A stretch of 64,000 bases of DNA from positions 1 to 64,000 of the forward strand of contig JARBUD010000008.1 in the NCBI GenBank assembly GCA_029239875.1, given 5' to 3'. Below, in pieces: positions 1 to 9,038 of this stretch. Made by a program: the position numbers and the translations under genes. The DNA is from Xanthobacteraceae bacterium (lineage in GTDB: Bacteria; Pseudomonadota; Alphaproteobacteria; Rhizobiales; Xanthobacteraceae). Numbering within the stretch: the stretch's first letter is position 1; every line of letters starts with the position of its first letter. The notes beneath the pieces are model-generated. The model was not told the DNA's origin and searched no databases. It saw only the letters and a program-made list of their open reading frames with translations.

Positions 1-2493
1 GCTGCCCGAGGGCAGCGACAGCAGGGCGTTGTAGAGCCCGAGCTCCGGCCCGGCCTGCGGCAGCGTGTCGAGCGCCGCCGCCGTCGCGAACTGGTTCGGC
101 GTCAGCGCGACCGTGGTGAAGACGGCCGGCGGGTTCGGAGGATTCGGCTCGTCTCCCTTGATCGAAATGATGACGTCTACATTGCCGCCTTCATTCTCGG
201 TCTTGACGTCGAGGAAGATCGAGTCGGTCACGACGTCCTCGAAGCCGCCGCGGATCCCGCCCTGCGTGGTGAGGATGGTGTAGCTCTGGCCGTCCTGATA
301 GCTGGTCTGCGGGTCGATGGCAGTGAGCTCGACCGTGCCGCCGTCGAGGATGGCCTGGCCGGCGGCGGCGATCAGGTCGCTGGACCCGTTGCCCGCGAGT
401 TCCACCTGGTAGAACGAGCCGGCAGCGAAGGTCACGTCACCATTGACGTGCAGCGTGCCGATCGAATTGCCCGGCGCGACAATGCCGCCGCTGCCGATGC
501 TCACCGATCCCATAATGCCATTGCCGCCGAGCGCGCCGCCGGAGAGCACCTTCACGGCCCCTCCCAGCGTGCCGTTTACCGAGAGCAGCCCGCCGGCGAC
601 CGTGGTGGTGCCGGTGTAGACCGACCCGTCACCGGTGTAGTCCAGCGCGGCCGCGCCCGCCTTGATGAAGGCACCCGTGCCGGACAGCGTGCCGGCATAG
701 GCGGCGTCCACGGCCGCATCCAGAGTGAAGGCGGTGCCGGCACCCACGGCGACGTCGCCGCTGAATCCGGCCGCGTCGGCGGTCAGGCTTCCAGCCTGGA
801 GGCTCCAGTCGACGCTTGAGGCGCCGGTCAGGGCCAGCGCGCCGCCACCGAGCTTGGCGAGGATACCCGGGCCGGATATGGCGCCGCCGAGATCGAGCTC
901 GGTGCCGGCGGCGACGTCGAGGCCGCCGGTCGTCGTCACGTACACATCCCGCAATGACGCGAAGCTCGCCGTCGTCGCCAGCATTCCTCCGGAGAAGGCC
1001 AGGCCTCCGGAGGCCGCACCTAGATTGGCGTCGGCCGACACCTCCAGGAGGCCGTCGTTGATTGACGTCCCGCCCACATAGGCGTTCGACCCGGACAGCA
1101 CGAGCGTGCCGAAACCTTCCTTGACCAGCACGCCCGCCCCGGAAATCGAGCCGGCAAGCGTCAGCGTCGCGCCGCTCGCCACCGCAAAGGTGCCGAGGCC
1201 GCCAAGCGTCACGGTGCGCGCCGTGCCGAAGCTCGCCGTCGTCGCCAGCGTACCGCCGAAGAAGTTCAGGCCGCCCGTCGCAGCGCCGAGATTGGTGTCT
1301 TCGGACACCTGCAGGACACCATCGTCGAACGACGTCCCGCCCTCATAGGTGTTGGTTCCCAACAGAACCAGCGTGCCCACGCCCGCCTTCCTGATCGCCC
1401 CATCACCGTGAATGGCGCTCGCCACCTCGGCGTCGGTGGGCTGCTCGAAGGTCAACGACGCTCCATTCTCCAGACCGATATCGCCGTCCAGCCCGGAAAC
1501 AGGACCCGTGAAGGTCAGCGTGTTGGCGCCGCCGGTGAAGGTGATGGCGTCCGCCTGCGTGGTGCCGTCGCCCGACCACCCCCCTCTGATGGTGCCTCCA
1601 TTGATCACCGTCAGGCCACTCCCGACGATGCCTGCGCCGCCCGCGCCTGCCGCACCGTTGGGATCGAACCCTGCCCAATTCCCGCTCAGCGCCGGGGCGG
1701 TGCCGCCGGCACCGCCATCGCCGCCCGCCATCATACCGGTATTCGTGAGCACGACACCCGGATCCGAGACGTAGACGCCGACACCCCCGGCGCCTCCCGC
1801 TCCACCGCCGAACCCTGACCTGTTCGAATTGCCGCCATCGCCACCGGCACCGCCGGTGATGTCCGACGAATTGTTCAAGGCGGTGTTCCCGACGATCAGG
1901 GCGCCATAGCCGCCCGCGCCGCCTCCGCCGCCTGCGCCGAGAACATTGACGCCCGCGGGTCCCTCCCCGCCGCTTCCGCCGTCGCCGCCAGTAAGATCGG
2001 TTCCGCTCAGAACGCCCGAGAAGCCGTTGCCGTGATAGCCGCCGCCACCACCGCCGCCGCCGCCGCCCTGGATTGCCGTGACATCGCCACCATCCCCGCC
2101 GTTCGGGTCGAGCGCGGTGCCTCCCACGCCGCCGGCTGCCGGCAGATAGCCCGGGCACGAGCTGGAGGTATAGCAGCCGGAATACCCGCCCGTTCCGCCA
2201 TCGCCGCCGCCAGCACCGCCGCCGCCGCCGCCGAAATAGGTCGAGCCCGCGTCGGCCGGCGGGGACACGCCGTTTTCCCCATTGTAGCCGGCGCCTCCTG
2301 CCGGGCCAGGCAGGAAGACGTAGGTCCAGTTGCCCGGCGTTCCCACGCGAGCCGTCTTGCCGCCGCCGGCACCACCATCGGCGTGTGCGGCCAACATCCC
2401 GAACATGAGCATGCCGGTCACGGCGCCGGCCAGCATCGTCCCGGAGAGCAGGTGCGCCGCGCCACGACGACGGGCCCCCTCATCGGACCCCAT
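1..2493 (-). CDS. Gly-rich autotransporter, N-terminal 831 residues (3' end outside window)
   Basis: Secreted type V autotransporter passenger; the C-terminal beta-barrel lies beyond position 1. The frame is open from 2493 to the window edge. From ATG at 2493 there is an Arg-rich n-region, a hydrophobic core (residues about 17-34) and a likely cleavage site after AHA. Residues about 40-290 are extremely Gly-rich (GGAGGDGG-type runs). A region of autotransporter-associated beta-strand repeats follows, including two imperfect 89-residue copies (phrases like GTLVLSGSNAYVGGTS). The visible end has TPNQFATAAALDTLP and LYNALLSLPSG, typical of the stretch just before the barrel in alphaproteobacterial autotransporters. 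Surface adhesion is the usual role of such proteins and is inferred only. No strong ribosome binding site precedes this ATG, and the same frame is open upstream through a glycosyltransferase, so the real N-terminus is uncertain. Confidence 0.85.
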   Translation of the reverse strand, partial: MGSDEGARRRGAAHLLSGTMLAGAVTGMLMFGMLAAHADGGAGGGKTARVGTPGNWTYVFLPGPAGGAGYNGENGVSPPADAGSTYFGGGGGGAGGGDGGTGGYSGCYTSSSCPGYLPAAGGVGGTALDPNGGDGGDVTAIQGGGGGGGGGGYHGNGFSGVLSGTDLTGGDGGSGGEGPAGVNVLGAGGGGGAGGYGALIVGNTALNNSSDITGGAGGDGGNSNRSGFGGGAGGAGGVGVYVSDPGVVLTNTGMMAGGDGGAGGTAPALSGNWAGFDPNGAAGAGGAGIVGSGLTVINGGTIRGGWSGDGTTQADAITFTGGANTLTFTGPVSGLDGDIGLENGASLTFEQPTDAEVASAIHGDGAIRKAGVGTLVLLGTNTYEGGTSFDDGVLQVSEDTNLGAATGGLNFFGGTLATTASFGTARTVTLGGLGTFAVASGATLTLAGSISGAGVLVKEGFGTLVLSGSNAYVGGTSINDGLLEVSADANLGAASGGLAFSGGMLATTASFASLRDVYVTTTGGLDVAAGTELDLGGAISGPGILAKLGGGALALTGASSVDWSLQAGSLTADAAGFSGDVAVGAGTAFTLDAAVDAAYAGTLSGTGAFIKAGAAALDYTGDGSVYTGTTTVAGGLLSVNGTLGGAVKVLSGGALGGNGIMGSVSIGSGGIVAPGNSIGTLHVNGDVTFAAGSFYQVELAGNGSSDLIAAAGQAILDGGTVELTAIDPQTSYQDGQSYTILTTQGGIRGGFEDVVTDSIFLDVKTENEGGNVDVIISIKGDEPNPPNPPAVFTTVALTPNQFATAAALDTLPQAGPELGLYNALLSLPSGS
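958..1397 (-). repeat. tandem 267-bp (89-residue) imperfect repeat inside the autotransporter
   Basis: Two stretches, about 958-1130 and 1225-1397, align at a constant offset of 267 bp: GAAGCTCGCCGTCGTCGCCA occurs at 961 and 1228, and GACGTCCCGCC at 1064 and 1331. The copies encode the same beta-strand repeat unit, including the G-T-L-V-L and Y-x-G-G-T-S phrases. This is normal architecture for passenger domains and a likely site of recombination. Confidence 0.85.
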
Positions 2494-3684
2494 CGACCGG
2501 CGTGCTCCGGCAAGGCGTGTCGCCGGGCGTCGAGGGGCGGGAGCAGCGTGGAGCAGCACGCCCAGGCAGACGTTCCTGTCCAGCACCTCGGCATAGGCAG
2601 CGCCGACGGCTTCCGGCCGACAAGCACCCGCCAGCTTCCAACCAGGTGTGGCCGCGGAGCTTCGGGCAGCCAGAAAAGCCCGGGCGGCTTCCAGCGAAGG
2701 CATGGTCGGATCCAGGAAGCACGCCTGCTCGCTGAACAGCTCGCGATGCACGGGAAGGTCGGAAAGTATCAGCGGCGTGCCATGGCTCGCTGCCTCCGCC
2801 GCGGACATGTTGAACCCCTCGAAGCGCGAGAGGCTGATGAAGGCTCGCGCATCGCGGTAGAGTTCACTGAGGCGGCGGCGGTCGACATAGCCGAGATGGC
2901 GGACGCGCGGCCGGATGGCCGCGGGAATGTGAGCGAGGAAGGGCCGGATCTTCTCGCCGCCGTGGCCGGTGATCACCAGTTCGAGCGCGGCGTCCTGCCC
3001 GGCGAGCCGCGCGAAGAAGGCGAGCAGGCCGGCGAAGTTCTTGTGCGGATGATAATGGATCGAGGCGAGAAGGAACGGTGCGCACGCCGTCATGCGGCTC
3101 GTTGCGGCCGGAATGGCGGCATCGATGGGATTGTAGATCACCCGGTGCCGGCGCGGCGCGCCAAAGACCTGCAGGAACTGCCGTCTCGCCGCCTCGCTGA
3201 TGAAGATGATCTCGTCGGCGTTCTCCCGCGTTTCCTCGAAGGTCCGATGAAGCGCGCCGAGACGCTCGGCCGAGAACAGCTCGGGCAGGTAGGCGAACTG
3301 CACGTCATGCACGACGTTGACGACCCGCGGCCCACCGCCCTGCGCGTGGCCGGGCACCGGCGACTGGAAATTCGGGAAGAAGAAGGTCGACTGGGGATCG
3401 ACGCAGGCCAAGCGCTCGGCGATGAGCCGCTCGCGATGCAGATAGGGCATGGAAGCGTCGGCAAAGCCAAGCTGGGGCGCAAGCTCGCGCACCGATTTCA
3501 GCCTGTCTCCGTACCGGCGCTGGAGTTCGGCGAACAGCGTCCGGGAGAATTCTACGACGCCGCCGATCGCGGGATAATCTTGAACGATATCAAAGTAGTA
3601 AATCGCTCCGGACTGGAGTGCGGGCACGGCAGGCTCCAGCTGATTGACGAGGGCGGCGACGATTATTCGCAGTAAGATCCTCGT
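2494..3684 (-). CDS. GT4-type glycosyltransferase without ATG start or stop codon
   Basis: Predicted cytosolic GT-B glycosyltransferase of family GT4, transferring an unidentified sugar. The frame is open from 3687 and encodes about 397 residues before the downstream ATG at 2493. The second Rossmann half shows the phrases VIYNPID, LASIHYHPHKNF, LVITGHGG and RVRHLGYVD, then SRFEGFNMSAAEAAS, which contains the EX7E motif (Glu289, Glu297) of retaining GT4 enzymes, and GTPLILSDLPVHRE. The beginning reads T-R-I-L-L-R-I-I with ACG (3684-3682) exactly where ATG is expected, seven bases after GAGG, so the start is either a rare ACG or a mutated ATG. After the last helix (about residue 360) no stop occurs and the frame runs on into the autotransporter. 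It could be a real fusion, a decaying gene, or a sequencing or assembly error. Confidence 0.72.
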
Positions 3685-4232
3685 AATTCAACCTCAAATT
3701 GGCCGGCATTTTGATACCTTCCAGGCTGCTCCCCGCTCCGCCAGGCGAGCGAGAATGGATGCCGATCCTGGAATGTAAGAATCCGTCTGCTTGAGCGTCC
3801 TCCGCGACAAGTGACGACAATTCCATGCTGCACTGCGCAAACTTCGCGACAATCGGCCGTTACGGTTCCTCGCATCGATCTGTCGGAGGCGAGCACACGC
3901 GAATGGATGGTCCTCGCAAAAGGGCGGGTACAGGAGCCGCAGTTCCTTCGGCATGGAAGGTGCGGCAGCCCGGCATCGCCGGCGCATCGGCCGCTGACGG
4001 TATGAAATGCGCCTCCCGGCCCGCTCAGGAGCCGGCAGTGTCTGCGATCTGCGTTCCCGAGCCTTCGAGGCCAACCTCGCCATAGGCCGCATCATCCGGC
4101 GGCGACGGGGTCGTTCCTGTGGCCCGAGGCGGCGAAGCCGGCCCCGGCTGCGCCATTCAACACATGAAACTCGTGCCTCCTTCAGCCCGCCGATCGACGG
4201 CGGACGGGACGGCGCCGACGGAAAGGCATCGG
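3685..4232. other. gene-free stretch
   Basis: About 550 bp between the divergent glycosyltransferase and efflux genes. Short open frames on both strands have no recognisable domain, poor codon pattern and no ribosome binding site. The stretch presumably holds both promoters, but I could not identify convincing -35/-10 or operator elements. Confidence 0.5.
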
Positions 4233-5435
4233 ATGTCTCGTCACCGCAAGCTCATGATCGGCGCCGGCCTTTCCGCCGGCGCGGCACTCGCCGCCGCCGG
4301 CGCGATATGGAACGGCCCATGGAGCGCGTCCCAACCCGCGCTCGCGCAGGCCCGGCCGGCAGCGCCGCCGACGGTGGTGGTTGCGCCACCTGTCCGGCGC
4401 GAGGTCATCGAGCGGCGGGAGTTCGCCGGACGGTTCGAGCCGAGTGCGGCCGTGGAGATCCGGGCGCGGGTGACGGGCCATCTCGCCTCCATCGATTTCG
4501 AGGATGGCGCCGTGGTGGAGCAGGGACAATTGCTCTTCACCATCGATCCCCGCCCCTATCGGACCGCGCTCGACGAGGCGCGCGCCCAGTTCGCCAGCGC
4601 CGAGGCGCAGGTCGAGCTCGCCGATCTCGAGCTGAGCCGCGCCGAGCAACTGGTGACCTCGAACGCCGCCTCCAAGGCGACGCTCGACCAGCGCCGCCAG
4701 CAGAAGAAGGCGGCCGATGCGGCACGCGGCGTCGCGCGGGCGGAGGTCTCGCGGGCGGAGATCGACCTCGGATTCACGCAGGTGCGCGCACCCTTCGCGG
4801 GACGAGTCTCCAACCGCCGGCTGGATATCGGGGCGCTCGTCGCCGACGGCGCCATGCTGACCACGCTGGTGGCGGTCGACCCGATCTATTTCGTCTTCGA
4901 CATGAGCGAGCAGGACATGCTCGCCTACCGCCAGACGGCGGCGGGCGGAGGCGTCCCGCCGCTCGAGGCCGGCGGCATCGCCGTCGAGCTGCGCGACCAG
5001 ACGGATCGCGACTGGCGCTTCCGGGGCACGCTCGACTTCGTCGATAACAGGCTGGAGGCGGGAGCGGGCACGATCCGTGCGCGTGCGCTCATCTCCAATG
5101 CCGGCGGCGCGTTGGTGCCGGGGCAGTTCGGCCGGGCGCGGCTGCCGTTCTCCGGCGCCTATCCCGCCGTTATGGTCCCCGAGACGGCGCTCATGACCGA
5201 CCAGGCCGACCGCGCGGTGCTGACGGTCGGCGCGGACGGGACCGTCCGTTCCGCCAAGGTGCAGCTCGGCCCCCGCCAGGAAGACGGGCTGCGCATCGTT
5301 CGCAGCGGGGTCGGCCCGGACGAGCAGGTCATCGTGAGCGGGCAGCTGCGCGCGCGTCCCGGCCAGAAGGTCACGGCCCGGACGGCCGAGCCGCCGCCGC
5401 GCGCGGCGCAGCTCGGCGTCGCCCCGGCGAACTGA
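4233..5435 (+). CDS. RND efflux periplasmic adaptor (AcrA/MexA type)
   Basis: Membrane fusion protein that couples an inner-membrane RND pump to an outer-membrane channel. 400 residues, the usual length. An N-terminal hydrophobic segment (about residues 8-38) ends with ALAQA, so it is a signal peptide or membrane anchor, and no lipobox Cys is seen. The first half-lipoyl motif is near EIRARVTGHLASIDFEDG (about residue 76), followed by an alpha-helical hairpin rich in Ala/Glu/Gln, the second lipoyl half (FTQVRAPFAGRVSNR), then beta-barrel and membrane-proximal domains ending VSGQLRARPGQKV. I chose ATG 4233 because the frame upstream looks non-coding and GGAAAGG precedes it. It is followed after 10 bp by the pump gene. 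Substrate cannot be predicted. Confidence 0.93.
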   Translation: MSRHRKLMIGAGLSAGAALAAAGAIWNGPWSASQPALAQARPAAPPTVVVAPPVRREVIERREFAGRFEPSAAVEIRARVTGHLASIDFEDGAVVEQGQLLFTIDPRPYRTALDEARAQFASAEAQVELADLELSRAEQLVTSNAASKATLDQRRQQKKAADAARGVARAEVSRAEIDLGFTQVRAPFAGRVSNRRLDIGALVADGAMLTTLVAVDPIYFVFDMSEQDMLAYRQTAAGGGVPPLEAGGIAVELRDQTDRDWRFRGTLDFVDNRLEAGAGTIRARALISNAGGALVPGQFGRARLPFSGAYPAVMVPETALMTDQADRAVLTVGADGTVRSAKVQLGPRQEDGLRIVRSGVGPDEQVIVSGQLRARPGQKVTARTAEPPPRAAQLGVAPAN

Positions 5436-5445
5436 GGACGGATCG

Positions 5446-8400
5446 ATGCGCCTCGCTCATTTCTGCATCGACCGGCCGATCTTCGCGACCGTGATGTCGG
5501 TCCTGATCGTGCTCGTCGGCGCCGCCGGCTATCTCACCCTGCCGCTGGCGCAATATCCCGAGATCGCGCCGCCGACGGTGGTGGTGAACGCGCAATATCC
5601 CGGCGCCTCCGCCGAGGTGGTGAGCAACACGGTAGCCGCTCCCATCGAGCAGGAGATCAACGGCGTCGAGAACATGCTCTACATGTCCTCGCAGGCGACC
5701 GGCGACGGGCAGCTCTCGATCACCGTCACCTTCGCGCTCGGGACCGACGTCGACGAGGCACAGGTGCTGGTGCAGAACCGTGTGGCCGTCGCCGAGCCGC
5801 GCCTGCCGGAGGATGTGCGGCGCCTCGGCGTCACCGTGCGCAAGTCGTCGCCGGACATCCTGCTCGTCGTCCAGCTCTTCTCCCCGGACAATTCCCGCGA
5901 CCTGCTCTATCTCGCCAACTATGCCACGTTGCAGATACGCGACGCGCTGCTGCGCGTGCCCGGCGTCGGCGACGTGCGCATGCCGTCCTCGCGCGACTAT
6001 GCGATGGTGGTCTGGCTCGACCCCGACCGGGTCGCCGCCCGCAGCCTGACCGCCGGCGAGGTGGTCGCGGCCCTTCGTGCCCAGAACGTGCAGGTCGCCG
6101 CCGGCGTGGTGAACCAGCCGCCGGTGCCGACGGCGGGCGCCTTCCAGCTCAATGTAGAGACGCTCGGCCGCCTCAACGATCCCCAGCAGTTCGAGGACAT
6201 CGTCGTGCGCACCGACGCCGACGGTCGCGTCACCCGGGTGCGCGACATCGCCCGCGTCGAGCTGACCGCCCAGACCTACCGCGCCGGTGCCAATTTCGAC
6301 GGCCGGCCGGCCCAGCCCGTCCAGGTGTTCCAGCAGCCGGGCTCCAATGCGCTGGAGACCGCCGAGCGCGTGGCGGCAGAGATGCGCCGGCTCGGCGAGC
6401 GCCTGCCGGCGGGAGTCGCCTATGATATCCCGTTCAACCCGACGCTGTTCATCGCCGAATCCGTCGACGAGGTCTACAAGACGCTCGCCGAGGCGGTGGT
6501 GCTCGTCGTCATCGTCGTCGTGCTGTTCCTGCAGACCTGGCGCGCGGCGATCATTCCGGTGCTCGCCATCCCGATCTCGCTGATCGGCACCTTCGCCGTC
6601 ATGGCCGCGCTCGGCTATTCGCTCAACAACCTGTCGCTGCTCGGCATGGTGCTCGCCATCGGCATCGTGGTGGACGACGCCATCGTCGTCGTCGAGAACA
6701 TCGAGCGGCACCTGCGGGACGGCCTGTCGCCGCGCGACGCCGCCCATCGCTCGATGGACGAGATATCCGGCGCGCTGGTCGCCATCGCGCTGGTGCTGTC
6801 GGCGGTGTTCATACCGGCGGCGCTGGTGCCGGGGATCACCGGCCAGTTCTTCCGCCAGTTCGCGGTCACAATCGCGGCCTCGACCATCATCTCCGCCTTC
6901 GTCTCGCTCACCCTCAGCCCGGCGCTGGGGGCGGTTCTGCTGCGCCCGCATGATGCGCACCGCGCCCCGCGCGGGCCGTTGGGCTGGGTGGCGCGCGGCT
7001 TCGCGCTGTTCAATGCCGGCTTCGACGGCCTTGCCCGCGGCTATGCCGGGCTGACCCGGCGCGTGCTCCGGCTGGGTGCGTTCACCCTCATCCCCTATGC
7101 GGGACTGCTGGCGCTGACCGGCTGGCAGCTCGAGCGCACGCCCCGCGGCTTCATTCCCGAGGTCGACCAGGGCTACTTCATCACCTCGGTCCAGCTTCCG
7201 CCCGGCTCGGCGCTGCCGCGCACCGAGGCGGTGATGACCGAGCTGTCGAACCGGCTGATGGAGATGGACGGCGTCGCCCATGTCGTCGCCATCGCCGGTC
7301 TCGACGGCGCCACCTTCACCAATTCCTCCGCCAACGGCGTGGCATTCGTGATCCTCGACCCGTTCGCGGAGCGGGCCGGGCGCGATCTCGGCGTCGACGC
7401 CATCATCGCGGCGGTGCCGCGGCAGACCGCCGCCCTCGCCGAGGCCCGCCTCATCCCCATCAAGCCGCCGTCGGTGCGCGGGATGGGCAATGCCGGCGGC
7501 TTCAAGATGATGGTGCAGGACCGGGGCGGAGGAACGCCGGCGGAGCTGGAGGCCATGCTGCGCACCGTCGTCGCCGAGGCGGCGCGGCATCCCGAGCTGG
7601 TGCGCGTGTTCACGCCGTTCAATACCGCGACGCCGAACCTCTACGCCGACATCGACCGGGTGAAGGCGGAGATGCTGGGCGTGCCGTCGAGCCGCTTGTT
7701 CGAGACGCTGGAGGTCTATCTCGGCTCCTCCTACGTGAACGACTTCAATTTCCTGGGCCGCACCTTCCAGGTCCGGGCACAGGCCGACGGCGCCTTCCGG
7801 CAGGATCCCGACGTCGTCGCCGGCTTCAAGACCCGCAGCGATTCCGGCGCCATGGTGCCGCTGAGCTCGGTGGCGACGTTCGAGGAGCGCACCGGCCCCT
7901 ACCGCATGCCGCGCTACAATCTCGCCGCTGCCGGCGAGGTGCAGGGCGCGGCGTCACCGGGCACGTCGACCGGCGCCGCGCTCGACCGGATGGAAGAGAT
8001 CGCAGCGCAGGCGCTGCCCGAAGGCTACAGCTTCGAGTGGACGGAGCTGGCGCTGCAGGAGCGGCTCGCCGGCAGCTCGGGACTGATCGTCTTCGCCGCC
8101 TCCATAGTCTTCGTCTTCCTGCTGCTGGCGGCACAGTACGAGAGCTGGATGCTGCCGCTGTCGGTGATGCTGATCGTGCCGATGTGCCTGCTGGCGGCGG
8201 TGAGCGGCATCGCCGTCATGGCGATGGACATCAACATCCTCGCGCAGATCGGCTTCGTGGTGCTGATCGGCTTGGCGGCCAAGAACGCCATCCTGATCGT
8301 CGAGTTCGCCCGCCAGCGCGAGGCGGAAGGGGCCGATCCCGCCACCGCCGCCGTGGAGGCGGCCCGCGTGCGCCTGCGCCCGATCATCATGACCTCGCTC

Positions 8401-8601
8401 GCCTTCATCCTTGGCGTGGTGCCGCTGGTGCTCGCCCAGGGCGCCGGGGCGGAACTGCGCCAGTCGCTCGGCGTCACCGTGTTCTCCGGCATGATCGGCG
8501 TGACGCTGTTCGGGCTGCTGTTCACCCCGGCCTTCTATGTGATGTGCCGCGCCCTGGCGCGGCGGCGCAGGGCAGGAACCCTGTCGCGCCAAGCCTTGTG
8601 A
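5446..8601 (+). CDS. RND multidrug efflux permease (AcrB/HAE1 family)
   Basis: Proton-driven trimeric inner-membrane pump exporting hydrophobic or amphiphilic compounds. 1051 residues, full length. It starts MRLAHFCIDRPIFATVMSV and has the HAE1 signature around PLAQYPEIAPPTVVV. Proton-relay residues are present: Asp410-Asp411 in GIVVDDAIVVVEN and Lys946 in GLAAKNAILIVEF, matching AcrB Asp407/Asp408/Lys940. Two large periplasmic loops follow TM1 and TM7. It forms an operon with the adaptor upstream. No outer-membrane channel gene and no TetR-type repressor lie next to it, so it probably uses a TolC-like protein encoded elsewhere. Its last 67 bp overlap the 3' end of a convergent small membrane-protein gene. 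Confidence 0.96.
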   Translation: MRLAHFCIDRPIFATVMSVLIVLVGAAGYLTLPLAQYPEIAPPTVVVNAQYPGASAEVVSNTVAAPIEQEINGVENMLYMSSQATGDGQLSITVTFALGTDVDEAQVLVQNRVAVAEPRLPEDVRRLGVTVRKSSPDILLVVQLFSPDNSRDLLYLANYATLQIRDALLRVPGVGDVRMPSSRDYAMVVWLDPDRVAARSLTAGEVVAALRAQNVQVAAGVVNQPPVPTAGAFQLNVETLGRLNDPQQFEDIVVRTDADGRVTRVRDIARVELTAQTYRAGANFDGRPAQPVQVFQQPGSNALETAERVAAEMRRLGERLPAGVAYDIPFNPTLFIAESVDEVYKTLAEAVVLVVIVVVLFLQTWRAAIIPVLAIPISLIGTFAVMAALGYSLNNLSLLGMVLAIGIVVDDAIVVVENIERHLRDGLSPRDAAHRSMDEISGALVAIALVLSAVFIPAALVPGITGQFFRQFAVTIAASTIISAFVSLTLSPALGAVLLRPHDAHRAPRGPLGWVARGFALFNAGFDGLARGYAGLTRRVLRLGAFTLIPYAGLLALTGWQLERTPRGFIPEVDQGYFITSVQLPPGSALPRTEAVMTELSNRLMEMDGVAHVVAIAGLDGATFTNSSANGVAFVILDPFAERAGRDLGVDAIIAAVPRQTAALAEARLIPIKPPSVRGMGNAGGFKMMVQDRGGGTPAELEAMLRTVVAEAARHPELVRVFTPFNTATPNLYADIDRVKAEMLGVPSSRLFETLEVYLGSSYVNDFNFLGRTFQVRAQADGAFRQDPDVVAGFKTRSDSGAMVPLSSVATFEERTGPYRMPRYNLAAAGEVQGAASPGTSTGAALDRMEEIAAQALPEGYSFEWTELALQERLAGSSGLIVFAASIVFVFLLLAAQYESWMLPLSVMLIVPMCLLAAVSGIAVMAMDINILAQIGFVVLIGLAAKNAILIVEFARQREAEGADPATAAVEAARVRLRPIIMTSLAFILGVVPLVLAQGAGAELRQSLGVTVFSGMIGVTLFGLLFTPAFYVMCRALARRRRAGTLSRQAL

Positions 8602-9038
8602 TGGCGTTGCGGGCGCGGCTCAGGATGGGCCGGGACATCACCCTCCCACCACCACGCGGCTGGCGCGCAGGCAGCAAAAGCCAGGGCCGCGGCCTGGATG
8701 GCGCCGGGGACGGTGCCGAAGCGGGCGAGATGGCGCGTGGCCGGGACGCCGCACAGTGTTTCCGCGACGACGATGTCGGAGCCGATGAACAGCATCAGCG
8801 CGCCGGCACCGACGGCCAGCGTCTCCCGAGTCGACCAGTGGCGGGACAGGCGCGGCATCACCACAGCCACGGCGATCAGCGAGGCGACGAGAAACGCCGC
8901 GGCCTCCGCCAGCGCGCCCGTCCGCGGCCCGACGGCGCCGTCGAGATAGGTCGCCCGGAGCGGTCCGGTGACGAGATAGACCGCGAACAGGACGGCGAAA
9001 TGCCCGCCGGCGGCGAGCCCGACCCGGCCCGCCCTCAC
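8535..9038 (-). CDS. small membrane protein coupled to nnrS
   Basis: 167 residues with about four hydrophobic segments (GGHFAVLFAVYLVTG, AAAFLVASLIAVAVVM, ETLAVGAGALMLFIG and a late Ala-rich one), then a basic C-terminal tail. I chose the GTG at 9038 because it overlaps the nnrS stop (GTGA) and the hydrophobic protein begins there; the longer upstream frame is a shadow of nnrS. I do not recognise a named family with certainty. Small membrane proteins downstream of nnrS occur in denitrifier clusters. Translational coupling suggests a role with NnrS in nitric oxide or metal handling. The last 67 bp overlap acrB-like coding sequence on the other strand, so the basic C-terminus could be extended by chance. 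Confidence 0.6.
   Translation of the reverse strand: MRAGRVGLAAGGHFAVLFAVYLVTGPLRATYLDGAVGPRTGALAEAAAFLVASLIAVAVVMPRLSRHWSTRETLAVGAGALMLFIGSDIVVAETLCGVPATRHLARFGTVPGAIQAAALAFAACAPAAWWWEGDVPAHPEPRPQRHHKAWRDRVPALRRRARARHIT

Noticed and set aside
2032-3675. A 547-residue plus-strand frame over the glycosyltransferase
   Set aside because: The minus strand shows clear GT4 motifs across the same bases, while the plus frame is His/Arg/Gly-rich noise.
3694-4095. A 133-residue minus-strand frame before the efflux operon
   Set aside because: No domain, unusual composition and no ribosome binding site; treated as non-coding.
5371-7590. A 739-residue minus-strand frame inside the RND pump gene
   Set aside because: Antisense shadow of an intact acrB-like gene with all key residues; no domain and no ribosome binding site.
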